Below, piece after piece: positions 1 through 10,351 of a DNA stretch of 64,000 nucleotides. The DNA comes from an uncultured Tolumonas sp. (GTDB lineage Bacteria > Pseudomonadota > Gammaproteobacteria > Enterobacterales > Aeromonadaceae). The notes beneath the pieces are model-generated. The model ran no database searches. It was not told where the DNA came from and saw only the letters and a program-made list of their open reading frames with translations. Position 1 is the stretch's first letter, and every line of letters starts with the position of its first letter. A program made the translations under genes and the position numbers. The DNA is taken from assembly GCF_963676665.1 (NCBI RefSeq), contig NZ_OY781378.1, positions 898,001-962,000 of the forward strand, in the 5' to 3' direction.

Positions 1-260
1 GGGAAAATCAAACCCGCTATGTTCACTCTGAGTTGGCTGGCCTGACTGATCGCGGTGCGCATGCAACAGGTGCGATGTTGAACAGTGGCATGCAGATGGG
101 GCAAGTTCGTGGTTCGATGGATTGGTTGCTACAAGGGCAAAGTGTCATGGTCGCTACCAATCAGATTTTTATGGCAATTGCAGTTATTTTCAGTGTTGCT
201 GCCTTTGTTATCTGGTTTGCACCCAAACCGAGGGTCGTTGATACATCCGCGGTACATTAA
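1..260 (+). CDS. MFS drug efflux permease, C-terminal end only
   Basis: The gene enters from the left edge; the reading frame is open from base 3 to the TAA at 258-260, giving about 85 C-terminal residues. The last stretch is one hydrophobic helix (IFMAIAVIFSVAAFVIWFAP) followed by a short polar tail. The preceding segment (HATGAMLNSGMQMGQVRGSMDWLLQGQSVMVATNQ) resembles the end of DHA2-type 14-helix drug:H+ antiporters such as EmrB or FarB, which work with a periplasmic adaptor to export toxic compounds. Substrate and partner genes are outside the window. A Rho-independent terminator follows. The family call rests on the tail alone, so another MFS branch is possible. Confidence 0.55.
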   Translation, partial: ENQTRYVHSELAGLTDRGAHATGAMLNSGMQMGQVRGSMDWLLQGQSVMVATNQIFMAIAVIFSVAAFVIWFAPKPRVVDTSAVH

Positions 261-294
261 ATCATCGTCATCTTTTAATTTGTGGGTGTTTTTT

Positions 295-318
295 GCGGCC
301 TTTGGGGGCCGCTTTTTT
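295..318 (+). terminator. Rho-independent terminator after the MFS gene
   Basis: Perfect 6-bp GC stem (GCGGCC 295-300 and GGCCGC 307-312) with a 6-nt loop, followed by six T. It lies 35 bases after the MFS stop and points in the plus direction. Confidence 0.85.
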
Positions 319-422
319 ATGGCAGCGCGATGAGCAGAGCGTAATGGCGGCAACATCTCTGTCGATGTGACTGAAGTTTTTTGCGACACATTCACGGTTT
401 TCTCTTTTGTCTATGGTGAAAA

Positions 423-2498
423 TTAGTTGTTTTGTACACAAACCAGTACCACAACCGAACGCGGCACTGTCTGATATTCAACAGTTCGCACATCAGTATA
501 TTCACAGCCTAACGGCGTAATATCTACGGGCGGTAATAACCCGGTATCACAGACTCGCTGCCAATGCTCTTGTGGATAATGCGGTGGGGTTGGCAACGTC
601 ACTGTCAGTGGTTTCCACCAGGCATTAAAAAATGCGTAAACATCGGCACCATGACCCGGATCATAAGCGGTTAAGCCCAGCGCGTGTGAATCTTTGCTCC
701 AGTCAGGCTGAAATGGCAACACGCCATGCCAATCCATTTGAGCGCTTTCCAGTGCTTTTGCCAGTGAGAAAAAGGCACGGGGTTCCTCTTTTAAGACTGA
801 GCGATAGCGCATTAATTCGGTCACAAAACGCAACATTTCACGACCGTGCAATCCTGGTTGCCAATTTAGCCAGCTGGTTGGGTTATCTTGGCAATAGACA
901 TTGTTGTTACCCGATTGCGTTCTGAGCATTTCATCGCCCATTTGTATCATCGGAGTGCCGCCAGCCAGCAGATTGATCACAAAGAAATTTTTTACCTGGC
1001 GTAAACGTAGGGTATTAATTTGCGGATCATCTGTTGGGCCTTCAATGCCATGATTCCAACTGTAATTATCATTATTTCCATCACGATTATCTTCCCCATT
1101 TTCTTCATTGTGTTTTTGGTTGTAACTGACCAGATCCCACAAAGTGAAGCCATCATGACAGGTAATAAAGTTGAGGCTCTTGTATGGATCAGAATATTGC
1201 GGATGATAAATGTCAGGGCTACCAATCAGCCGGGTGGCGAAGGCTGATACCATGCCATCATCGCCTTTAATAAACCGACGCACATCATCGCGAAAGCGGC
1301 CATTCCATTCCCGCCAGCGATCACCGACCATTTTTCCAACCAGATATAACCCGCCGGCATCCCAGGCTTCAGCAAAAAGTTTGGTATCAGCGAGAGAGTA
1401 AGCGTTATCGATAGTGCGTATCGTGGGCGGATCGTTCATTGGTTGTCCGTAACCATCGCGGGATAAAATCGCTGCCAGATCAAAGCGGAAACCATCAACA
1501 TGCATCTCTTCGCGCCAGAAACGCAAGCTATCGGTGATCATCTTTTTGGTCATCGGATGCGAAGCATCTAACGTGTTACCACAGCCGGAATAATTGGTGT
1601 TGCGATAATTTTCATCCAGTGTATAAAACGCATCGTTATCCAGCCCACGAAAGCAGATCACGGGGCCATCATCCCCACCTTCTGCCGTATGGTTATAGAC
1701 AACATCCAAAATAACTTCGATGTTGGCTTTGTGCAGCGCTTTCACCATATCGCGAAATTCAGTTAATACGCCTAGGTGCGAGCCGACGCTAGAATACTCA
1801 GCATGCGGGGCAAAAAATCCCATCGGACTGTAGCCCCAGTAATTGCTTTTCCCCGGTCGGGCGTCTTGCGGGTCAAACTGAAAGACGGGTAATAATTCGA
1901 CCGCGGTAATGCCTAATTCCTGCAAATAAGGGATTTTGCTGATCACACCCGCATAGGTGCCACGTAAATAATCAGGCAGACCGGATGACGGATCTTTGGT
2001 GAAACCACCGACATGCATTTCATAAATCACCGAGCGCGAGAGAGGGTGGCGAGGATAATGATCATCTTCCCAATCATAATGCCGTAGATCGACCACCACG
2101 TTTTTGGCGCAACAATGCAGGTTACTGCCCGGTTTTGCTGATAGCTGGCGGTCATAATTTTCTGATAACACTATGCGCCGTCCGTAAGGGTCTAACAGCA
2201 CTTTTTCCGGGTCAAAATGCGTGCCGGGGGCGTTTGAAAAAGCCTCTTTGACCCGCCAGGCATAGAGCTGCCCAGCCGTGACTCCGGTGACATATACATG
2301 CCAATAATAGCCGGAGCGATATTCCTCTTCCGACAGTGTGATGATGTCAGGCTGTTCATCTTTTTCGGAATGGAACAGCAGTAGCTCCATGGATTTTGCC
2401 AACCGGCCCCAGATGGCAAAGTTAGTGCCGTGGCCTTCAGGGGTTGCGCCTAGCTGACGGCAGTGTCCGGCAGAGAGTTTTTTAGGGGAAGAAACCAT
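423..2498 (-). CDS. glgX: Glycogen debranching enzyme GlgX (GH13)
   Basis: 691 residues, close to the usual ~660 for GlgX. It hydrolyses alpha-1,6 branches of phosphorylase-limit glycogen in the cytoplasm. An N-terminal CBM48-like domain (about 10-130) precedes the GH13 barrel. Barrel signatures are DVVYNH at 265-270, GFRFDLA with nucleophile Asp340, LFAEAWD with acid/base Glu377, and TCHDG with His448/Asp449. The ATG at 2498 has AGGAG eight bases upstream. It is the last gene of a minus-strand series whose first member is glycogen phosphorylase, although eight kilobases of stress genes lie between them. A terminator separates it from the small gene just upstream, so it probably has its own promoter. 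No glgB, glgC or glgA is in the window. I see no clear terminator after its stop. Confidence 0.97.
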   Translation of the reverse strand: MVSSPKKLSAGHCRQLGATPEGHGTNFAIWGRLAKSMELLLFHSEKDEQPDIITLSEEEYRSGYYWHVYVTGVTAGQLYAWRVKEAFSNAPGTHFDPEKVLLDPYGRRIVLSENYDRQLSAKPGSNLHCCAKNVVVDLRHYDWEDDHYPRHPLSRSVIYEMHVGGFTKDPSSGLPDYLRGTYAGVISKIPYLQELGITAVELLPVFQFDPQDARPGKSNYWGYSPMGFFAPHAEYSSVGSHLGVLTEFRDMVKALHKANIEVILDVVYNHTAEGGDDGPVICFRGLDNDAFYTLDENYRNTNYSGCGNTLDASHPMTKKMITDSLRFWREEMHVDGFRFDLAAILSRDGYGQPMNDPPTIRTIDNAYSLADTKLFAEAWDAGGLYLVGKMVGDRWREWNGRFRDDVRRFIKGDDGMVSAFATRLIGSPDIYHPQYSDPYKSLNFITCHDGFTLWDLVSYNQKHNEENGEDNRDGNNDNYSWNHGIEGPTDDPQINTLRLRQVKNFFVINLLAGGTPMIQMGDEMLRTQSGNNNVYCQDNPTSWLNWQPGLHGREMLRFVTELMRYRSVLKEEPRAFFSLAKALESAQMDWHGVLPFQPDWSKDSHALGLTAYDPGHGADVYAFFNAWWKPLTVTLPTPPHYPQEHWQRVCDTGLLPPVDITPLGCEYTDVRTVEYQTVPRSVVVLVCVQNN

Positions 2499-2523
2499 GG
2501 GTACTCCTGCGATGAGCTACTAA

Positions 2524-2548
2524 AATAAAAAGCCCGCGATTGCGGGCT
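2524..2548 (-). terminator. Rho-independent terminator after the 63-residue ORF
   Basis: Perfect 7-bp stem AGCCCGC/GCGGGCT (2531-2537 and 2542-2548) with a 4-nt loop. On the minus strand it is followed by a T-rich run (2524-2531 read as TTTTTATT). It sits between the small ORF and glgX and would separate their transcripts. Confidence 0.8.
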
Positions 2549-2570
2549 GACTAAATATTGTAATCCGGCT

Positions 2571-2762
2571 CTAGATTTCAGGTAAATTCTCGCGCCAGCC
2601 GTGAAATTCACTGATGGCGTTAGATACCATCTGCTCTTCCCTTACACCAAACGGATAGCCACTTTGTACGCACATCTTTTTGGCTTCTTGGTAAGGTGAG
2701 TTGTAGCCCTCGAGGGTGTCGAATACGTGGGATTTGATCCGGGTATAGTCAACTCTTTGCAT
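2571..2762 (-). CDS. Small protein of unknown function (63 aa)
   Basis: I do not recognise this protein. The ATG at 2762 is preferred over a TTG at 2804 because AGAGGAAG lies about seven bases upstream of the ATG. The protein is soluble and charged, with no signal peptide or membrane helix. It has a central stretch SPYQEAKKMCVQSGYPFGVREEQMV, one cysteine and two tryptophan/histidine-rich turns near the C terminus. It lies between the Lon paralogue and glgX, with a terminator on each side, so it is an independent transcription unit or one tied to its own promoter in 2763-2960. A clean ribosome site and terminator argue that it is real. Confidence 0.7.
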   Translation of the reverse strand: MQRVDYTRIKSHVFDTLEGYNSPYQEAKKMCVQSGYPFGVREEQMVSNAISEFHGWRENLPEI

Positions 2763-2950
2763 GGCCGCTCTTCCTCTTGCAGTAAGTACCGTTAGTTTTG
2801 ACAATACTTGAAATAAAAAAGTTCATTAAACAAACAGAAAAAACGCCCCAATAGGGTTCTAATGAATAACTCTAAAGAAAAAACAGAGCTATATGGGAAA
2901 TACTTGTTCATTTTGTGAACAAGATCGTTGCTGAATCGAGACACAATGTT

Positions 2951-2984
2951 TATAGCAAAAGAGCAGTGGTTTTAACCACTGCTC
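2951..2984 (-). terminator. Rho-independent terminator after the Lon paralogue
   Basis: Perfect 11-bp inverted repeat (GAGCAGTGGTT 2961-2971, AACCACTGCTC 2974-2984) starting 8 bases beyond the stop. On the minus strand it is followed by TTTTGCTATA. Confidence 0.8.
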
Positions 2985-2991
2985 AGGTCAG

Positions 2992-5382
2992 TTATTGCAC
3001 AGGAAAGAGTAGTTTTGCGACGTCGCGGAACTGACTGGCAAAGTGGAATGAGACACCTTCTTTCACATATTCCGGCAGCTCTTCCACATCCCCCTGATTG
3101 GCTTCCGGTACAATGATTTGGTGAATACCAAGCCGTTTGGCGGCAATGACTTTTTCGCGTACCCCGCCAATGGCCAGCACATGCCCTGTTAACGTTAATT
3201 CGCCAGTGATGGCAAAACCTTTCATCGGCGCTCGGTTTAATGCCAAAGAGAGCAGGGCACTGGCCATGGTGATACCCGCACTGGGCCCATCTTTGGGGGT
3301 CGCCCCTTCCGGCACATGCAGGTGAATGGCGGCTCGGTCATAAAACTGCGGATCAGCCCCCAGCTCGCGTAAATGGCTGCTGATAAAGCTATAAGCCAGC
3401 TCGGCGGACTCTTTCATCACATCACCCAACTGGCCGGTCAGTTTAAAACTACGGCCTTGCTGGTGAACAACACTGGCTTCTATCGGCAAGGTGGCACCAC
3501 CGAGTGATGTCCATGCCAAACCGGTGATAATACCCACACCGCTCAGATTTTTTTCTTTGCGGAATACAGGGCTGCCCAAATAATGTTCTAGTCCGCTGGC
3601 TTTGACATTGATCTCTTTGGCATCTTCGTTCAGCAGTTCAACGACAGATTTACGCACAATTTTTGCCAGCTGTTTTTCCAGATTACGCACACCGGCTTCA
3701 CGGGCATATCCATTGATGATGCCTTTTATGGCCGCATCGGTGATCTTTAATTTGCCGTTCGGTACCCCCGCACGTTCCAACTGGCGAGGCCAGAGATGGT
3801 GACGGGCAATAGCCAGTTTCTCTTCTGCCAAGTAACCGGATAGACGAATGGTATCCATACGGTCTAATAACGGCGTCGGGATCGAATCCAGCGTATTTGC
3901 TGTGCAGATAAATAGGCATTTCGACAGATCAAGACGCAAATCAAGATAGTGATCGAGGAAGTTAATATTTTGCTCAGGATCGAGCGTTTCCAGCAATGCA
4001 GAGGCCGGATCGCCCTGATGACTGATGCCGATCTTATCGATCTCATCGAGCATAATGACTGGGTTCATCACCTGACACTCTTTTAATGCCTGCACAATTT
4101 TTCCCGGCATCGCACCAATATAGGTGCGGCGATGCCCTTTGATCTCAGCCTCATCACGCATGCCACCCACACTAAAGCGGAAGAAAGGGCGATCTAAACT
4201 GCTGGCAATGGAATGACCAATCGATGTTTTGCCAACACCGGGTGGGCCAACCAGTAGCATAATGGCGCCACTGATAGCATTTTTATACGCACCTACCGCT
4301 AAGAACTCGATGATGCGATCTTTGACATCAGTCAGACCATCATGGTCCTGATCCAAGATCTTGCGGGCCTTTTTCAAATCGATATGTTGTTCTTTTTCTA
4401 CGCCCCACGGCACCTGGCTGATCCAGTCGAGATAATTACGGGTCACCGCATATTCCTGCGATCCGGTTTCCAGAATTTGCAGTTTTTTCAGCTCTTCATC
4501 GAAACGACTCTGTACCGCAGCAGGTATTTTTTTATCTTTCATTCGGGCATTGAAGCCTTCTACTTCTGCCGTTTTATCGTCTTTTTCCAACCCTAATTCT
4601 TTTTGGATCACTTTCAGTTGTTCATGCAAAAAGAACTCACGCTGCCGTTCACTGATGGTTTTGTTTACTTCCTCGCGGATCTGCGTCTGCAGTTTGGCGA
4701 CCTCAATCTCTTTTTTCAGGATCGCCAACGACTTTTTCATACGCGGGATAAGCAGCGAGGTGTCCAACACCTCTTGTAACTCTTCGGCACTGGCAGTGGT
4801 AATCGCCGCCGCTAAATCAGCCAGTGGGGATGGGTCATTTGGGCTGAAACGGTTCATATAGTGTTTCAGCTCTTCGCTGTATAACGGGTTGATCGGGAGT
4901 AATTCTTTCAATGCGCCGATCAATGCCATGGCATAGGCTTTAATTTCGGTTTCTGACTCAGCCCGATCATTCTCCATATAACGGACTTCGACCAGATAGG
5001 GCGGTTTGTCAGTGAGCCAATTGACAATTTCAACCCGCTGCACCCCTTCAGCCACGAATTGGATCTCACCTTCGCCACTACTGGCTTGCAAAATTCGTAC
5101 AGCACAGCCGGTTTTTGGGACGATATCTTTTAGTGGAATGGCGTCACTTATATCATCGCCAATGCGGAAAAGGGAGACCATTTTATGTGCAGTATGGGCG
5201 ACACGCTCAATGGTTTTGCCCCAGGGGTTTGCCTCGATCTGTACCGGTAAAACTTGGGCCGGAAGAAAAGGGCGACCTTGAATGGGAAGAATGTATAGCT
5301 GTGCTGGCCGTTCCTGACCGGGGACGATCAGTCCAGTTTTAGGATGTACTTCTGCTGCTGTTGATTCGTTTTCAATGCTCAT
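2992..5382 (-). CDS. Second Lon-family ATP-dependent protease
   Basis: 796 residues from the ATG at 5382, which has ACAGG eight bases upstream; a GTG three codons earlier is possible. The layout is that of full-length LonA: N-terminal substrate domain, coiled segment (about 220-270), AAA+ module and C-terminal peptidase. In numbering from the GTG, Walker A GPPGVGKT is at 382-389 and Walker B VIMLDEID at 445-452. The Ser-Lys dyad is Ser704 in KDGPSAG and Lys747 in GGVREK, so both activities look intact. It is clearly distinct from the lon gene at 28712, which sits in the classical clpX-lon-hupB locus. Its position next to prkA-yeaH-spoVR suggests a role in starvation or stationary phase, which is inference. 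I could not find a convincing sigma-32 promoter in the 200 bases upstream. Confidence 0.93.
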   Translation of the reverse strand: MSIENESTAAEVHPKTGLIVPGQERPAQLYILPIQGRPFLPAQVLPVQIEANPWGKTIERVAHTAHKMVSLFRIGDDISDAIPLKDIVPKTGCAVRILQASSGEGEIQFVAEGVQRVEIVNWLTDKPPYLVEVRYMENDRAESETEIKAYAMALIGALKELLPINPLYSEELKHYMNRFSPNDPSPLADLAAAITTASAEELQEVLDTSLLIPRMKKSLAILKKEIEVAKLQTQIREEVNKTISERQREFFLHEQLKVIQKELGLEKDDKTAEVEGFNARMKDKKIPAAVQSRFDEELKKLQILETGSQEYAVTRNYLDWISQVPWGVEKEQHIDLKKARKILDQDHDGLTDVKDRIIEFLAVGAYKNAISGAIMLLVGPPGVGKTSIGHSIASSLDRPFFRFSVGGMRDEAEIKGHRRTYIGAMPGKIVQALKECQVMNPVIMLDEIDKIGISHQGDPASALLETLDPEQNINFLDHYLDLRLDLSKCLFICTANTLDSIPTPLLDRMDTIRLSGYLAEEKLAIARHHLWPRQLERAGVPNGKLKITDAAIKGIINGYAREAGVRNLEKQLAKIVRKSVVELLNEDAKEINVKASGLEHYLGSPVFRKEKNLSGVGIITGLAWTSLGGATLPIEASVVHQQGRSFKLTGQLGDVMKESAELAYSFISSHLRELGADPQFYDRAAIHLHVPEGATPKDGPSAGITMASALLSLALNRAPMKGFAITGELTLTGHVLAIGGVREKVIAAKRLGIHQIIVPEANQGDVEELPEYVKEGVSFHFASQFRDVAKLLFPVQ

Positions 5383-5584
5383 ATCACGCACCTGTTACAG
5401 TAAATGATGATTTTAAAATAAGGTCAGGAATGCGATTTTCAATATAAGCATAGTCAAAAACTCTAGTACAAATGCAGAGTTAGCTCAGACTGTGATGTAA
5501 TGCGAAACTTAGGCTGGCGGAAATTAAAATCAAAAACCGCTTACGACGCAGTTAAAACGCCATAAACGGTTGGAGTTGCAGGTC

Positions 5585-7123
5585 TCAGACGTGAGCTGTT
5601 TTTTTGGTTGTGGCAATAGGAAGCACTTGCCCATCCGGGTTTTCTTGCTCCAAAACAACATCAAATTTCCAGATGTGATGCAGGTGTTTCATCACTTCCT
5701 GCGCGGAATCAGCCAACGGAATGCGGTTGTTAGCGTAATAGCGCAAAGTAAGGGTGCGATCACCACGCAGATCGACGTTATAGACCTGAATATTGGGCTC
5801 ATGCTCGCCAAGGTTATATTGCGCCGACAGTTTGTGACGTAGCTTGCGATAACCTTCTTCGTTATGAATCGCCGCGACTTCAATAAAATCTTTCTGATCG
5901 TCGTCTTCAATCGCAAACAGATGGAAATCACGCATCACTTTCGGGCTTAAAAACTGGCTGATAAAACTCTCGTCTTTAAAGTTTTCCATTGCATAGTGCA
6001 AGGTATCTAACCAGTTACTTCCTGCGTAATCAGGGAACCAGGCACGATCTTCTTCGGTCGGGTTTTCGCAAATCCGGCGTAGATCCTGAAACATAGCAAA
6101 CCCTAATGCATAGGGGTTGATGCCGGAATAATAAGGGCTGTTATACGGTGGTTGCGCGACCACATTGGTGTGATTATGCAGAAACTCCAGCATAAACCGA
6201 TCACTCAGTTTTCCCTCGTCATACAAGTGATTGAGGATGGTGTAATGCCAGAAGGTTGCCCAGCCCTCGTTCATTACCTGCGTTTGTTTTTGCGGATAAA
6301 AATACTGGCTGATTTTACGCACGATACGAATAATTTCGCGCTGCCACAGCTCCAGCAATGGGGCGTTTTTTTCCAGAAAATAGAGAATGTTTTCTTCCGG
6401 TTCGGCTGGGTAGCGTTGCCCTAATAATGCATCATCTTCCTGTTGGCGGCGTTTTGGCAGTGTGCGCCAAAGTTCATTCACCTGACTTTGCAGATATTCT
6501 TCACGCCGCTTTTGCCGGCGTCGCTCTTCTGATAACGACAATTTTTGCGGGCGTTTATAGCGATCGACCCCGTAACTCATGAGAGCATGACAAGCGTCTA
6601 ACAGGCTTTCGACCTCATCGATGCCATATTTTTCTTCACACTGCGTGATGTAATTACGGGCAAACACCAGATAATCAATGATGGAGCTGGCATCAGTCCA
6701 GGTCTTGAACAGGTAGTTATTTTTGAAGAACGAGTTGTGCCCGTAACAGGCGTGCGCGATCACCAAAGCTTGCATGGTGATGCTGTTTTCTTCCATCAAA
6801 TAGGCGATACAGGGGTCAGAGTTGATGACAATTTCGTAGGCCAAGCCCATCTGGCCGCGTTTGTAATGTTGTTCCGTGGAGATAAATTTTTTACCAAAAG
6901 ACCAGTGGTGATAACCAATCGGCATACCGACACTGGAATAAGCATCCATCATCTGTTCTGCGGTAATGACTTCAATTTGGTTCGGATAAGCGCTGAGTCG
7001 GTAATGTTTTGCGACCCGCGCTATTTCCTTCTGGTAAATATCCAGTAATTCAAAGGTCCAGTCTGGCCCATCGGGCAGGGTTACTCTGCTGGCCTCTTTA
7101 ACCATGGCTTCGGCTTCACTCAT
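5585..7123 (-). CDS. SpoVR family protein (YcgB-like)
   Basis: 512 residues, matching E. coli YcgB (about 510). The ATG at 7123 has a strong AGGAGGGAG site; longer in-frame extensions run into the upstream gene. SpoVR proteins are widely conserved and named after a Bacillus spore-cortex mutant, but the biochemical function is unknown. Typical conserved segments are visible: PNQIEVITAEQMMDAYSSVGMP near residue 46, GYHHWSFGK, HACYGHNSFFKNNYLF, WATFWHYT and NPYALGF. Histidines and glutamates in these segments could bind a metal. It lies 13 bases after yeaH and is the third gene of a prkA-yeaH-spoVR operon, an arrangement repeated in many proteobacteria. Confidence 0.95.
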   Translation of the reverse strand: MSEAEAMVKEASRVTLPDGPDWTFELLDIYQKEIARVAKHYRLSAYPNQIEVITAEQMMDAYSSVGMPIGYHHWSFGKKFISTEQHYKRGQMGLAYEIVINSDPCIAYLMEENSITMQALVIAHACYGHNSFFKNNYLFKTWTDASSIIDYLVFARNYITQCEEKYGIDEVESLLDACHALMSYGVDRYKRPQKLSLSEERRRQKRREEYLQSQVNELWRTLPKRRQQEDDALLGQRYPAEPEENILYFLEKNAPLLELWQREIIRIVRKISQYFYPQKQTQVMNEGWATFWHYTILNHLYDEGKLSDRFMLEFLHNHTNVVAQPPYNSPYYSGINPYALGFAMFQDLRRICENPTEEDRAWFPDYAGSNWLDTLHYAMENFKDESFISQFLSPKVMRDFHLFAIEDDDQKDFIEVAAIHNEEGYRKLRHKLSAQYNLGEHEPNIQVYNVDLRGDRTLTLRYYANNRIPLADSAQEVMKHLHHIWKFDVVLEQENPDGQVLPIATTKKTAHV

Positions 7124-7136
7124 GCTCCCTCCTGCT

Positions 7137-8405
7137 CTAGGCGGCTTGTTTTTTAAATAGTTCGCGGAACACCGGATAGATATCTTCCTGTTTGCGAATA
7201 TTCTCCATAGCAAAATGGGGGAACTGTTTAGCCAGCTCTTCATATTGGAACCACAGGCTTTGATGGGCCCGGGTGGTTATTTCGATATAAGAGAAATAAC
7301 GAACCCACGGCATGATTTGATCTTCCAATAACTTGCGACAATGCGGTGAGTCATCCGCCCAGTTATCACCATCGGAAGCTTGTGCCGCGTAAATATTCCA
7401 TTCATTGGCCGGATAACGGCTGTGCATGATCTCGCTCATCAATTCCAGCGCGCTGGAAACAATGGTGCCGCCGGTTTCCTGTGAATAGAAAAAGTCGTGT
7501 TCGTTTACTTCTTTCGCTTGTGTGTGGTGGCGAATAAAGACCACCTCAACGTTTTTATAGGTTCGGGTTAAGAACAGATAGAGCAGGATATAAAAGCGTT
7601 TTGCCATATCCTTTGTTGGTTGATCCATTGAGCCGGATACATCCATCAGACAGAACATGACCGCCTGACTGGATGGCACAGGCCGCTTCACGAAATTATT
7701 AAAACGCAGATCGAAGGTATCGATGAAAGGAACTGCCTCGATTCGGCGTTTCAATTCAGCAATTTCTTTTTCCAGCAACAGCCGTTCGCTGGCATCTTCT
7801 TCACTGTTACCTAATGCGGCTAACTGTTCTTCTAACTCGGCTAACTGGCGTTTTTTACCGGTCTGCAACGCCACGCGACGGGCCAGTGAATTTTGCAATG
7901 AGCGCACAATGTTGATGTTAGTCGGCACGCCATTTGCCGTGTAACCGGCACGCACATTTTTGGTTTCTACCAGTTTGGTGATCTGATTTTTCTCCATATT
8001 CGGGAGTTCCAGATCGTCAAACAGCAGATCAAGATATTCGTCTTTCGAAATTTCAAAGGTAAATTCATCGGCACCTTCACCGCTGTCACTGGCATCACCA
8101 CTGCCGCTGCCACCTTTACCGCCACCGCCTTCCGGACGATCGATATGTTCTCCGGTCACAAATCGGTCATTACCCGGATGTACCATTTCACGGTGCCCGC
8201 CTTTTCCTTGATGAAAAGTGGGTTCGGTGATGTCTTTGGTAGGAATGCGAATGTTCTCGCCGCTTTCAATATCTTGAATGCTGCGTTTGGCCACAGCATC
8301 AGACACTGCCTTTTTTATCTGCGATTTATAGCGGCGGATGAACCGTTGCCGGTTCACCGCACTTTTGTTTTTACCATTCAATCGTCTGTCGATGAAATGG
8401 ACCAT
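7137..8405 (-). CDS. yeaH: YeaH/YhbH family protein with VWA domain
   Basis: 422 residues from the ATG at 8405 (GAGGAG nine bases upstream); E. coli YeaH begins with the same [12 protein letters not shown] motif. The N-terminal region is basic, followed by a glycine-rich linker at about 92-112 ([13 protein letters not shown]). The C-terminal half is a von Willebrand factor A-like domain with a DxSxS metal-ion site (Asp255, Ser257, Ser259 in CLMDVSGSM) and a later [11 protein letters not shown] segment. In enterobacteria the partner of the PrkA-type kinase YeaG is this protein, and the pair affects survival during sustained nitrogen starvation. The gene lies 20 bases downstream of prkA and 13 bases upstream of spoVR. 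Confidence 0.95.
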   Translation of the reverse strand: MVHFIDRRLNGKNKSAVNRQRFIRRYKSQIKKAVSDAVAKRSIQDIESGENIRIPTKDITEPTFHQGKGGHREMVHPGNDRFVTGEHIDRPEGGGGKGGSGSGDASDSGEGADEFTFEISKDEYLDLLFDDLELPNMEKNQITKLVETKNVRAGYTANGVPTNINIVRSLQNSLARRVALQTGKKRQLAELEEQLAALGNSEEDASERLLLEKEIAELKRRIEAVPFIDTFDLRFNNFVKRPVPSSQAVMFCLMDVSGSMDQPTKDMAKRFYILLYLFLTRTYKNVEVVFIRHHTQAKEVNEHDFFYSQETGGTIVSSALELMSEIMHSRYPANEWNIYAAQASDGDNWADDSPHCRKLLEDQIMPWVRYFSYIEITTRAHQSLWFQYEELAKQFPHFAMENIRKQEDIYPVFRELFKKQAA

Positions 8406-8425
8406 AGCTTTGATCTCCTCATCCA

Positions 8426-10351
8426 CTAAGTGGATTTGCGTACACGCAGATACCACTCGGAGAGCAGGCGAACTTGCTTGCGGGTGTAACCTTTTTCCAT
8501 CATCCGTTCGACGAAGTTTTCATGTTTCTTCATCTCATCGGCCGATGTTTTGGTGTTGAACGAGATCACCGGCAACAAGTCTTCGGTGTTAGAGAACATT
8601 TTCTTCTCGATCACAGCACGTAGTTTTTCATAGCTGGTCCAATTCGGATTCCGACCGGCATTGTTAGCCCGCGCACGCAGCACGAAGTTCACAATCTCGT
8701 TACGGAAATCTTTTGGATTACTGATACCGGCTGGTTTCTCGATTTTTTCCAGCTCGCTGTTTAATGAACTGCGGTCAAACAACTGGCCGGTTTCAGGGTC
8801 ACGATATTCCTGATCCTGGATCCAGAAATCAGCATACGTTACGTAGCGATCGAAAATGTTCTGACCATATTCAGAGTAAGACTCCAGATATGCGGTCTGT
8901 ATTTCTTTACCGATAAATTCCACATAACGAGGAACAAGGAATCCTTTAATGAATTCCAGATAACGATCATGCAATTCTTGTGGGAACTGCTCACGTTCAA
9001 TCTGTTGTTCCAGCACGTAGAACAGATGCACCGGGTTTGCCGCTACTTCGGTGTGGTCGAAGTTAAATACCCGTGACAAGATCTTAAAGGCAAAACGAGT
9101 CGACAGGCCGGACATGCCTTCATCAATACCGGCATAGTCGCGGTATTCCTGATAAGACTTCGCCTTCGGATCGGTGTCTTTCAGGCTTTCGCCGTTATAC
9201 ACCCGCATCTTCGAGTAAATGCTGGAGTTTTCCGGCTCTTTCAGACGCGACAGAATGCTGAACTGTGCCAGATATTCCAGTGTGCCTGGCGCGCATTTGG
9301 CTTGTGCCAGTTCGCTGTGCATCAGCAATTTTTCGTAAATGTGCATCTCTTCCGAGACGCGCAGGCAGTAAGGCACCTTGACGATATAGACACGGTCAAG
9401 GAAGGCTTCATTGTTTTTGTTGTTACGGAATTGCTGCCATTCTGATTCGTTGGAATGCGCCAAAATAATGCCATCAAAGGGCAGGGCGGAAAGCCCTTCT
9501 GTGCCGTTATAGTTGCCTTCCTGAGTGGCCGTCAGTAACGGATGCAGCACTTTGATTGGCGCTTTGAACATTTCCACAAATTCCATTAAGCCTTGATTGG
9601 CAAGGCATAATGAGCCGGAATAAGCGTAAGCATCGGCATCGTTCTGGGCATAATGCTCCAGTTTACGAATATCGACTTTACCGACCAGCGCGGAAATATC
9701 CTGATTGTTTTCATCACCCGGTTCTGTTTTTGCAATTGCAATCTGATCCAGAATAGATGGGTAAACTTTTTCCACTTTGAATTTGCTGATGTCACCACCA
9801 AATTCATGCAGACGTTTCGCAACCCAAGGCGACATGATGTTTTTCAGGTAGCGTTTGGGAATGCCATATTCCTGTTCAAGAATTTTGCCATCTTCATTGA
9901 CGTCAAACAGGCAAAATGGGTGATCGTTTACCGGAGAACCCTTGATGCGATAAATCGGTATTCTTTGCATCAATGATTTTAATTTTTCCGCCAGCGATGA
10001 TTTACCGCCCCCGACCGGGCCTAACAGATACAGGATCTGTTTCTTCTCTTCCAAACCTTGGGCTGAGTGTTTCAGATAGGCGACGATCTGTTCAATGGCT
10101 TCTTCCATGCCGTAGAAGTCATCTTTGAACGCAGGATAACGTGACAATATGCGGTTAGAAAAAATCCGGCTGAGGCGTGGTTCCAGTGCCGTATCGACCA
10201 TTTCTGGTTCACCAATAGCCAGCAACAGGCGCTCTGCAGCGGAGACATAGCAAGAACGGTCATTACGGCACAACTCCAGAAATTCCTGAAGTGTGTATTC
10301 TTCTTCTCTGGCAGCTTCGTAACGGCGCTGATAATGATCAAAAATACCCAT
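8426..10351 (-). CDS. yeaG: PrkA-type serine kinase / AAA+ protein (YeaG)
   Basis: 641 residues from the ATG at 10351, preceded by a GGGGGAGAAG site; E. coli YeaG is 644. The N-terminal half is a PrkA AAA-type domain with Walker [10 protein letters not shown] at 111-119. The C-terminal half is the PrkA domain ending in a basic tail ([18 protein letters not shown]). PrkA proteins were described as serine kinases, but their AAA+ core has led others to propose protease-like or remodelling roles, so the mechanism is unsettled. It heads the prkA-yeaH-spoVR operon. The 370-base gap upstream contains a good sigma-54-type promoter at 10530-10544, fitting the NtrC/sigma-54 control known for E. coli yeaGH. 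Confidence 0.95.
   Translation of the reverse strand: MGIFDHYQRRYEAAREEEYTLQEFLELCRNDRSCYVSAAERLLLAIGEPEMVDTALEPRLSRIFSNRILSRYPAFKDDFYGMEEAIEQIVAYLKHSAQGLEEKKQILYLLGPVGGGKSSLAEKLKSLMQRIPIYRIKGSPVNDHPFCLFDVNEDGKILEQEYGIPKRYLKNIMSPWVAKRLHEFGGDISKFKVEKVYPSILDQIAIAKTEPGDENNQDISALVGKVDIRKLEHYAQNDADAYAYSGSLCLANQGLMEFVEMFKAPIKVLHPLLTATQEGNYNGTEGLSALPFDGIILAHSNESEWQQFRNNKNNEAFLDRVYIVKVPYCLRVSEEMHIYEKLLMHSELAQAKCAPGTLEYLAQFSILSRLKEPENSSIYSKMRVYNGESLKDTDPKAKSYQEYRDYAGIDEGMSGLSTRFAFKILSRVFNFDHTEVAANPVHLFYVLEQQIEREQFPQELHDRYLEFIKGFLVPRYVEFIGKEIQTAYLESYSEYGQNIFDRYVTYADFWIQDQEYRDPETGQLFDRSSLNSELEKIEKPAGISNPKDFRNEIVNFVLRARANNAGRNPNWTSYEKLRAVIEKKMFSNTEDLLPVISFNTKTSADEMKKHENFVERMMEKGYTRKQVRLLSEWYLRVRKST

Noticed and set aside
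5383-5584. Sigma-32 promoter for the Lon paralogue
   Set aside because: On the minus strand TTGAAA is followed after 13 bases by CCTTATTT, which lacks the CCCC core; too weak to call.
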